Source: Geosiphon pyriformis
Taxonomy: Eukaryota; Glomeromycota; Glomeromycetes; Archaeosporales; Geosiphonaceae
Reading direction: 5' to 3'
Length of the DNA: 64,000 bases
NCBI GenBank assembly: GCA_016748015.1
Contig: JAAOMT010000697.1
Span: 665,145-729,144, forward strand
The translations under genes were made by a program, and so were the position numbers. Shown here in pieces: positions 56,160 through 64,000 of this stretch (the stretch's first letter is position 1; each line of letters begins with the position of its first letter). The notes below the pieces were generated by a model that ran no database searches, was not told the origin of the DNA, and saw only the letters and a program-made list of their open reading frames with translations.

Positions 56160-57150
56160 CCACTTATTGCCACCCAAAACTGGTATGCATTGATTGCAGC
56201 AAAAAAATTGTCGTCAATGAGTGCTTGTTATAACAACAATAAGGAGTACACCTCAGCAACAAAATTCTACTGCTGTTCATGTGTCATTAAATACTTTAGA
56301 AAGCCAAAACGGGTTGAGAAATGGAACAATGAATCATGCTTGGCTTGTGGAGAAACTCTTCTAAATGAAGGAATGTGGAATGACATTCCTGGACAAGGAG
56401 AAATGTGCGATGAATCATGTCAATACATGATTCTCATAAGTGACTGGGTGAAAAAATGAACATCCATAGACACTGCCTGGAAATGAGCTGTCAAATGTCT
56501 GGATAGATGTCTACACAACAATGATGAAATCTGGCAAATGGCACTCACCAAAATCAAAGGAGTGATACCAGAAGAGATAAAAACAATTAAAAATAACTCA
56601 TCTGAACCTATAGAACTTAACTGAGACCCAGAACCAGTCATAAATTTTTTAGATTCAGAACAATTCCACAAACATTATCAAGAGCTAGCACCTACAAGAG
56701 AAGAGCAGAAGCAACACTTAAAAGAAATCAATACTCAACTATGTGACCACTGTTTGATTCCATGTGACTTTCAATATTGTAATAAGTGTGACCTCATTTA
56801 CAATCCACCACCATGTATGATTTACACAATCCCAGAGGAAAAAGAACCAATCAGCAACTGTATATCTGAATCAGAATCAATTTTCAATTCTGATTCAAAC
56901 TCTGACAATGACAATGATGAAAATAATGATTTCAGCTCTACTCAAAATGGCAATGAAAATATCAGTGATTCAGACTCCAATTCAAACCCCAAAATATATA
57001 TTGTACTTTCTGATCTATCTAAGGAGCAGGAACTCAAATGTTATAGTGACAATAATGAAAGTATCATGCCAGAATGTGTGCATGATACCAACACAGGGTT
57101 TGATCTGAAATATCTGGAAAAAGAAGCCATCAAATTGGAACCAAATTTGC
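56160..57150 (+). pseudogene. Element 3 cysteine-rich module, linker and start of dUTPase
   Basis: YCCSCVIKYFRKPKRVEKW, SCLACGETLL..MCDESCQ, CDHCLIPCDFQYCNKCD then LIYNPP, an Asp/Asn/Ser-rich linker (56875-56990), and dUTPase motif I HDTNTGFDL at about 57075-57110. The frame then enters the family-B LTR and stops. This copy shows the cysteine module with fewest breaks. Confidence 0.75.
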
Positions 57151-58128
57151 TGTTACCAGTAGAATTTTAGCTATTAATTAGCATGAAATTACCCTTATAA
57201 TTCCTATTATTAATTAGTATACATTATTATTAATTTGATTATCACTTATTATTTAATCAAATTATCAAATATCATTACTCAATCAATAATCCGATTTGTA
57301 CTCTAGAAATTAAGATGATCAAATTACACAATATCCTGAACTTTTTAACATAGTTAAAATTTGCCGAAATTAATGAAAATTGCCGAAATAATTAATAGTT
57401 CAGTGAAATAACTTGTAAATTTGCCGAAATGTATCTTTAGTTTACCCAAATTATAGCAAAGAGAAAAGTACAAGTTCAAAGACTAGTACTACAACAAGTT
57501 GTATAAAAGAAGAGCTTCTCTCTTCAAGAAAATATATCTTTCCATAGTACCTTACCATAGTATCTTACTTTAGATATCTTAATTGAAACAAATCACCTTT
57601 TACAAAATCAAATAAAAATTAAATATTTGAAAACCAAATTCTTAAATTATTACACTTGAAATTCCCTTAACACAACTAACGTTTTGAAATTGATTAGCTA
57701 ACAATTTCAATAAACTGTTAGTGACTTCAGGCCTGGATAGAAAACGTTTCCCTTGATAAATTTTATTTCTTTTACATTTTTTTTATTTTTATTTTTATTA
57801 TTATTTTTCTTATCATAATCATTAGAGTAGTCTACAGACAAGATTCCTGTAGAAGAGTTGACTTTCACAGCAAAGTAACTACACATTTTTAGTAAACTTC
57901 CAGACAAGCAATTCCTGGGAAAGAGTTGACATTTACTACAACATAACTACATAAAGTAACTGGCAAGGAATTGGCCATTCCACTTATAAGCCCAGCAGTT
58001 CAAATTATAGGAGATAATTTGAAAATAAATTCAGTTATTGGAGGTTCAACTACTTCTAGAAAATGTGAATTTAAAACAAACAGACATTAATAACATTTAA
58101 GAAAAAAGACTGAAAACCTCCAGTAATA
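57151..58128 (+). repeat. LTR of Ty3 family B
   Basis: 978 bp, TGTTACCAG start and GTAATA end (decayed GTAACA). Same sequence as 15530-16504 in the other orientation. Contains three TTGCCGAAAT motifs at 57361, 57380 and 57421 and a TATA-like GTATAAAAGAAG at about 57500. It interrupts element 3. Confidence 0.9.
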
Positions 58129-58712
58129 TTTGGTGTTCTTCCACAAAAATAACACAGCAACAACAAATTCAAAATGGTGACCACACCAGACATAGCAACT
58201 CTAGAGTATTACCAGTCAATTTACACCCACTGTAAACAAAGATTCAACATCTCAGATGGAATTGAAGTTGTCAAGAAATCAGTATACCAATACATTGAAA
58301 ACTGCATTAACAATTATTTTTTTGGAAACTACAACATTTCAGAAGTTAGAAGCAACCTTTACAATAATTTAGTGCACTATTCACGATTGGAAACAGAAGA
58401 CCTAAACAGTGAAACACTTGCTACCTACTTCCAAGAACTTAATTTTAACATTATTGAGTATTGTGAAGAAAATACCCAGTACAGTCTCAATACTTTATTG
58501 ACTTTGAATCAGAGACAGAAACAAGCAACAAAAGCAAACAAAGATTGAAGCAATACTCAAAAACCATGCCAAATACACCAACATTACAAAAGACAACTAC
58601 CAAACACTTGCAAACACCTAAACAAGAAACCAGTGTCAAATTACCACTTTCTATTACCTCATTTCCAATTTCACTTGTTCAACCACAAACACCAAGTTCA
58701 CCACTTAACTAT
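58129..58712 (+). pseudogene. Family-B element: primer region and start of gag
   Basis: After the LTR comes TTTGGTGTTCTTCC, with a short GTGTT/AACAC inverted repeat. The gag frame begins at 58174 (MVTTPDIATLEYY) and is open for 124 codons to 58548, then shifts frame (PNTPTLQKTTTK.., PLSITSFPISLVQP..). It is cut at 58712 by the LTR of element 4. No capsid domain is reached. Confidence 0.65.
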
Positions 58713-59496
58713 TGTTACTCATAGAAATATAGGAAATATATTAGCATGATTAGTAGCCAATCAGAAGTAGGCATAGTAAATGTGGAATTCCAGAATTCCT
58801 CTCAAAGGAATTGCAGGATTCCAATTATTTTAGGATTCCTGTCGTGAAGAATTGAGGAATTGAGGAATCTCAATTATGTATATATAGCAGCAGAATTAGA
58901 AGCTAAAAGAAAGGACCTTTTAGTTTAGATTTAATTTAAGCAACCTTCCAATTCTCAATAAATAATTATTTTATATCTCAATCTACTCTCTATTATCAAC
59001 ATGAAGTGTTGATAGTAATTGATACTTAACCACACTGGAACAATAGCTCTTGATCACGGCTATTGATGAGATACTAACTTACCAAATTGCCTTGGTTTAT
59101 TTTCATTATCATTATTTTCTTTATTTTATTTATTTCTTTCTTTGATTCTGTTGTGCCTACTAATTGATTGAGAATTAAAAGCACTGAGTTATTGACATCA
59201 TGGATAGCCTGGTAAAAAACCCAGAAATAAGAGTAGATTTATATATATTATTAGTTAGCTTACCAGAAGGACATGACTGCCAGAATAAATTCGGCCACCA
59301 AGCTGAGAAAGAAATTGGGAAACAACTGACAACAAATGACAAATTGTTGTACTATCAAATTTCTGTTCATTATACAAAAAACTCCATTAAAACCTTCAGA
59401 TACAACACTTTCAGAATATCATCGACGGAAATAGCTTTTGAGCACCAAGTTATGAGTATTATTTGACTCAAGACTCCAAATAATTCAACTGTAATA
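58713..59496 (+). repeat. Element 4, 5' LTR
   Basis: 784 bp, intact TGTTACTC start, end GTAATA (from GTAACA). Fewer U3 GGATTCC repeats than element A. The inverted-repeat loop at 59002-59006 is TGAAG. Confidence 0.9.
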
Positions 59497-59497
59497 T

Positions 59498-59542
59498 TTG
59501 GTGCTCCCTGTGAGGTATAATCTTATAGAAAACCAGCACCGA
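59498..59542 (+). promoter_or_regulatory. Element 4 primer-binding hairpin
   Basis: TTGGTGCT start and AGCACCGA end, inner stem CTGTG with TATAG (two G-U pairs), loop AGGTATAATCT. Same fold as elements A, 2 and 3. Confidence 0.72.
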
Positions 59543-59558
59543 CAACACCAAACCAAAA

Positions 59559-60152
59559 GTGGCAGAATCAGAAATAATAGGGACAAACCATCTAGAATTT
59601 GCAAAATTCTTATTTCAACAGTACAGCCAGCAGCTAGGCCTAAACAACAACTATTACCCAGCAGAATCAGCTTTCAATTTCTACATCAACAAAAGAATTA
59701 CAGATTTTCTAGAAAGACCAGTTGACATTGAATTAGCAAGAGAAAATTTCTATTTGGAACTAATCCAACACACCAACTTACCCAGAAATTACAGCTTTGC
59801 ACTCATCATCAGAGAAATCAACCAAAAAATTGAAAGATATACACAAAGGACATTCCCTATTATTTACCAGGACAAAGGCAAAGAAAAACTACAGACACCA
59901 GCAGTAACATCCAAAGGAATACAAATTCCTAATTGGAAAAAACAAAGAATTGAATCTCTGATATACCCATCATACCATCACATGCCTGGAAGTACTATTA
60001 ACATCACATCAGCAGACGCATCTACCAGTACAAAGATGCCGCTAGCAAGAATTGCATTTCAGAGTAAACAAAAGAAAAACAAACTATTAAGAGCATATGG
60101 CAATTATTTTGAAAGATTTAAATCGAGATCACCAACATCATCAGGATTTTGA
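59559..60152 (+). CDS. Element 4 gag N-terminal ORF, 197 codons
   Basis: Open from a GTG at the position of the ATG of element A (VAESEIIGTNHLEFAKF) to a TGA at 60150-60152. No known domain; helical, with Lys/Arg-rich middle (QRTFPIIYQDKGKEKL) and a Ser/Thr segment (TINITSADASTST). The same TGA occurs in all four copies although the frame beyond it (SPPHQPDF) is conserved. This is the best-preserved copy of this region. Either a separate ORF or the first part of gag. Confidence 0.6.
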   Translation: MAESEIIGTNHLEFAKFLFQQYSQQLGLNNNYYPAESAFNFYINKRITDFLERPVDIELARENFYLELIQHTNLPRNYSFALIIREINQKIERYTQRTFPIIYQDKGKEKLQTPAVTSKGIQIPNWKKQRIESLIYPSYHHMPGSTINITSADASTSTKMPLARIAFQSKQKKNKLLRAYGNYFERFKSRSPTSSGF

Positions 60153-60159
60153 TCACCAC

Positions 60160-61250
60160 CTCATCAGCCAGATTTCAGAACTGTCAGTCCCTGAGAAATT
60201 ACTGAATCAGAAGAAGAAGAAGACGAGGATCAGGAATTTAATTACCAAAACCCAATCCTAGAAGACCTGAACATTCAAACTCAGCAACATTTAAAAAATT
60301 CAGAAATCAAAACTCCAAATATTCGAGCCCCACCAAATCAAAGAAATCAAAATTTCGAGTTAATTCATCAGCAAAATCTACCTCCAGTTATTGTCATTGA
60401 TCAACCACTAATTGAGCCGATTGATCTAATGGCCTATGCACCAATTGCAAAACTTGACAACTTTACCGGTAAAGAAGATGATGCTCAAGTATAGCTGAAT
60501 GATGTAGAAAAGGCCATCACAGCCAATGAATGGAATGATACCTGGGCAATACAAGTCATTCCTTACTTTCTCAAGGATATCGCCAATTCATGGTACTAGA
60601 GTTTGATTAATAAACCACAAGATTTCAATGCCTTCAAAGTGGAATTCCTAAAATACTTCAGCAACAATAACAGCATCAATTGCCTAGTCAACACATTCAC
60701 CACTATGAAACAAGGAGAAACTAAAGCAGTCACCACTTACCTGGGACACTTCCATCAAAATTTGTGCCAAATTCAAGCAATTGACGCCAACTACTTTACA
60801 GCACCACAGATCCTCAACCAGTTTATCTGTGGCCTGTGCAGCAGCATCCTGCAACATGTACATCCGTTGCATCCAAGCACACTTCAAGACGTAGTCACAT
60901 GCACCAGAGATTTTGAATCCGCTGAGTTAGAAGCCAACTACACCCAAGCTGTTAATCTAGTAATAAACGGATCATCTGAATTGGATTCCAAATTGGAGAA
61001 GTTCAGTGAATCAATTAATAAGAGATTAGAAGGATACTTAGCTAACAATCACGCCATTTATCAGCCTCTACAATGATGCAATAATCAAGAAAACTCTAAT
61101 TATGGCCAAAGTCAACCACATCTATCTTTATCAACCAATCAACAGTGGCAACAGGAAACGCATATCTACCATTATTGTGGTAAACAAGGACATATTCAAA
61201 TTAACTGCTGCCAGCATTTAAATAACCAACAATCAGAAAATCAATATCGA
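60160..61250 (+). pseudogene. Element 4 gag capsid and zinc knuckle
   Basis: Acidic linker (EITESEEEEDEDQEF), AYAPIAKLDNFTGKEDDAQV, TAG at 60493 for Trp, then the capsid domain open at 60603-61076 (FNAFKVEFLKYFSNNNSINC, FTTMKQGETKAVTTYL). The zinc knuckle near 61168-61210 reads YHYCGKQGHIQINC: the first Cys is Tyr, so zinc binding would fail. Confidence 0.8.
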
Positions 61251-61309
61251 AACCCTGATCACCGGTTCTTAACTCCAAATCATCAATCAAACTCAACACA
61301 ATATCAAAC

Positions 61310-61480
61310 TATTTACCTGTCAATGATGCAGCAATCAATTTATCAACCACCAGTATATCAAGCTCCAATTTATCAACCAATGGCCCCAATTTATCAGCCA
61401 CAGCCACAGGTAATATATCAACCACAACTGCCAACAATCTATTAACCCCAAACAATTCAGACTCCACCACAGCCAGCAGA
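61310..61480 (+). repeat. IYQP-type protein repeats in the gag tail
   Basis: Runs of IYQPPVYQAPIYQP type encoded here and, with more damage, at 22380-22500, 31990-32100 and 54960-55090. A Tyr/Gln/Pro-rich, probably disordered tail. Confidence 0.7.
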
Positions 61481-61699
61481 GTCCAAAGACCAAGACTCAC
61501 GCAGCAAAACTAGAGATCATCGATAGTAGTTCATCAGCTAATTCCCAGCTCCTTTAGTCAAACAGAATCTCATCAATAGAATTTGGGCCCCGGGAATCCC
61601 CAAAACCCGAATTCTCAGAACTATTTAAGTCTCCTGATTACCCCAGAAAATGCCTCACCCAGCAACCAGAAACCTACCCAAAAACAATAAACACGTACC

Positions 61700-62368
61700 A
61701 GCAATATTTTGCCAGTAACAGTTACCAACGACGAATTACTGGACACCATTTTTCCATTTGAATTCGAAGAACCATTAACCACACCATTATTTAGTGGAGC
61801 CACACTGGAAGAAAAGCCAATTACTACTATGTACACTGATGCAAAAATTGATGACCATCCCATCAAACTAATTCTTGACAGTGGTTCAGCAGACAGCATC
61901 ATCACACGACAACTCATGAATCAATTAGGTCACCGAGTTGATTGAATTGCTAGCGCCAGAATCATCACAGCTGATAGAGCAACCAAGACTCTAATCGGCA
62001 AAATCGATGACTTACCAATCAAAATTAACGGCATCATAGTACCAATCAAAGTACTCATTATGGAAGCCACCCAATACCAAGCTCTAGTTGGTAATGACTG
62101 GCTGTCCAAGACGAACACCACTCTGGACTGGAATACACAAGAGCTTCAACTCAGCCAGAACGGGCAACACACACGAGTACCAGCAACATATGGCCACTTC
62201 AAGGCTACCAACACCATGGCACCACTAATCGACTTTGAGGAAGAAAATACAAAACCTATCTGGGAAGCCTACCAAGTGTTGTGGGCTGACGAAGAGCACA
62301 ACGAGCTGCCACCAATACTCTTTTGGGACGACAATGGGAAAGGGAAGCAAACAAACAAACTTACCTGA
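61700..62368 (+). pseudogene. Element 4 aspartic protease
   Basis: The best-kept protease of the four copies: LILDSGSADSIITRQL with the Asp-Ser-Gly triad intact near 61875, and EATQYQALVGNDWLSKTN. A TGA at 61943 replaces one codon (Cys/Arg region). Continues to IDFEEENTKPIWEAYQVLWADEEHNELPP before a TGA at 62366 (Trp in family form). Confidence 0.82.
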
Positions 62369-62519
62369 GAAACTGACAATCTGACTTGGACCAACAACAA
62401 ACAAAAAGAAGCTTCCAGTTGGGAATGGAACAAAGATAAAGGAAAAGAAAAAAAAAATGCCACCAACTGCCACCATTTATAATTTCTACACCCACCACAT
62501 TCCACAACAATCCAATTAT

Positions 62520-62872
62520 CGATGACCAAGGCTTGTATGCATTAATTGCGGCAAGAAACTGTCGTCAATGGGTGCATGCTGTGATAACGATAAGGAATAC
62601 CACACTACAACAAAGTTTTATTGTCATCTATGCTTACTCGAATGCTTTGGATAACCAAAAAGGCAAGGAAAATGGGATAACCAATCTTGTCTTGCTTGTA
62701 GAAAGACCCTGCTAGATGAAGGGATGTGGAACAACATCTCAAGACGTGAAGGAACGTGCAATGCATCGTGTCAATACATGATTCTAATAAGTGACTGGAT
62801 AAAGAAAGGAACACCAATAGAAGCAGTCTGGAGAAGAGCCATGCAGCAACTGGACAGTTGTCCACATGATGA
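62520..62872 (+). pseudogene. Element 4 cysteine-rich module, truncated
   Basis: CINCGKKLSSMGACCDNDKEY, YCHLCLLECFG and SCLACRKTLLDEGMW..TCNASCQYMIL, the same cysteine pairs as in element A, cut at 62872 by the LTR of element 5. Confidence 0.65.
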
Positions 62873-64000
62873 TATTACAGGAAATTATTTCTGCTGTTAA
62901 AGTAAATAACAAAACCTGTAACTTGGTGCTCAAAAGCTACTTCCATTGATGAGGTTCTACAAGTGTTGTATCTGAAGGTTTTGATGAAGTCCTTTGTATA
63001 ATGGACAGAGATTCAATAGTTGTTTTATCCGTAGCTTTTCAGACTCACAAGTCTGTCAATTTTTTTCTCGGCTTGGTGGCTGGCAATCCTCTGATAAGTA
63101 ATCTGTATTTTCTGTACATGTCCTACTCTCTTGCAGAAATCTTTTACTAAGCAATCTTTGACGTCAATAATCAGTGCTTTTCAATCAATTGGTTAGTGCA
63201 CAATAATAAATAAAAAAAAAATAAAAAAAAAATAAAGAAAGAAAAGAAATAAGCCAAGGCAATTTGCAGATTAATATCTTATCAATAGCCATAATCAAGA
63301 GCTATTGTTCCAGTGTGATTAAGTATCACTTATTATCAACATGAAGTGTTGATAATGGAGAGTGGATTGAGATATGGAATAATTATTTATTGGATGATTT
63401 TGTTTCTAGGCTAAGAATTCTGTAATATTGATTCTGTCTTTTCTGTTTTTAACACTACCACTATATATACATAATTGGGATCCCTCAATTCCTCGATTCT
63501 TTATGACAGGAATCTTGGAATTCCTGGAATTCTGCGATTTCTTTGAGAAGAATCCTGGAATTTCATATTTAATACGCTTACTTCTGATTGGCTAATAATT
63601 ATGCTAATATATTTCCTATATTTTTATGAGTAACATTATTTTTTCCTTTTAATATTAAGCTCCATCGAAATCTAACTCATGTAATTCCCTCTTTTGAAGT
63701 ATTTCCTGAATTTTATTTTCAAGAATTACTTGTGTTATTTGGGTCTGTAATTCTTCAAATTAAGCATTGGTGATTTTTCTCAATTGATTACTGGTAACCA
63801 TATCTATTGCTTTGTTGAGTAATATTTCTGGTCTATTCTAAAATATTGTGTATATTTGGTATATGGCTTGGGCTTGCGTGGATAAGTTGTTATTTTCCAC
63901 AAAATGTTCTAATTGTTGTAGTATTCTTTTGTCAAATAATCACTTTGTTTTATCCATATATAGATTCTGGATATTTACATATTGTCTCAAGTAAAAATAA
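62873..64000 (-). mobile_element. Element 5: family-A Ty3 on the minus strand, 3' end only
   Basis: Minus-strand 3' LTR at 63635-62873 (763 bp; on the plus strand it starts TATTAC and ends GAGTAACA), then the polypurine tract (about 63636-63650, on this strand a pyrimidine run) and the ORF3 end up to the window edge. Inserted in element 4. Its inverted-repeat loop is CTTCA in LTR sense. Confidence 0.9.
63652..64000 (-). pseudogene. Element 5 ORF3, C-terminal part
   Basis: Minus-strand frame YLRQYVNIQNLYMDKTK, stop for Trp, LFDKRILQQLEHFVENNNLSTQAQAIYQIY, then NRPEILLNKAIDMVTSNQLRKITNA, stop for Gln, FEELQTQITQVILENKIQEIL and LDFDGA. Clear homologue of the element-A ORF3 (28620-28957). Starts outside the window. 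Confidence 0.75.

Larger units (their letters stand above)
52219..57150 (+). mobile_element. Element 3: family-A Ty3, 3' truncated by a family-B insertion
   Basis: Starts with a 5' LTR (52219-53099), followed by the primer-binding hairpin, gag, protease, cysteine module and the first residues of dUTPase (..HDTNTGFDL..EAIKLEPNL), then breaks into a family-B LTR at 57151. The RT, RNase H and integrase halves are not in the window. Confidence 0.88.
58713..62872 (+). mobile_element. Element 4: family-A Ty3, 3' truncated by element 5
   Basis: 5' LTR 58713-59496, primer-binding hairpin 59498-59542, gag, protease and part of the cysteine module. At 62872, within the cysteine region (..QLDSCPHDD), the inverted LTR of element 5 begins. 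No dUTPase or RT of this copy is in the window. Confidence 0.88.

Overview
The window looks like nuclear DNA of an arbuscular mycorrhizal fungus of the Rhizophagus (Glomeromycotina) type. This is inferred from several things seen together: very AT-rich non-coding DNA, short GT-AG introns in ordinary fungal genes, a Sel1-repeat/tyrosine-kinase-like protein with the HGDLHPGN/DLG signature expanded in these fungi, and decayed LINE and Ty3 elements. No tRNA, rRNA or CRISPR array was recognised.

Region 1 (1-9.4 kb) is host genes: the 3' part of LST8 (TOR complex WD40 protein, + strand), the mitochondrial ATP synthase subunit d (+), a four-exon SLC2-type sugar transporter (-) convergent with it, AT-rich spacer, then a Sel1-repeat kinase (-) with a 108-nt internal tandem repeat.

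Region 2 (10.8-41 kb) is a nest of transposons. An old minus-strand LINE (endonuclease/RT/RNase H at 10.8-15.5 kb, ORF1 at 39.3-40.8 kb) is split by a family-B Ty3 remnant (15.5-18.9 kb, minus) and a 10-kb family-A Ty3 element (element 2, 18.9-39.3 kb, plus). A second family-A element (element A, 19565-29818) sits inside the 5' LTR of element 2. Family A has LTRs of about 0.76-0.88 kb with TGTTAC...GTAACA ends and the order gag, protease, cysteine-rich module, dUTPase, RT, RNase H, integrase, and an extra ORF after integrase.

Region 3 (41.6-52.2 kb) holds a 5'-truncated plus-strand LINE with a poly(A) tail, a minus-strand ORF1-only LINE derivative that shares its 3' end, and a decayed minus-strand LINE.

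Region 4 (52.2-64 kb) is a second cascade: family-A element 3 is cut by a family-B element, that by family-A element 4, and that by minus-strand family-A element 5, which leaves the window.

The most unusual content is the Ty3 family itself: a dUTPase with all five motif positions recognisable between protease and RT; a hairpin with paired base changes exactly at the primer-binding site that could in principle self-prime; a conserved ORF after integrase in both Ty3 families; and a 10-bp inverted repeat in the LTR whose 5-nt loop occurs in both orientations. All the retroelements carry stops, mostly at Trp and Gln codons, and look inactive.
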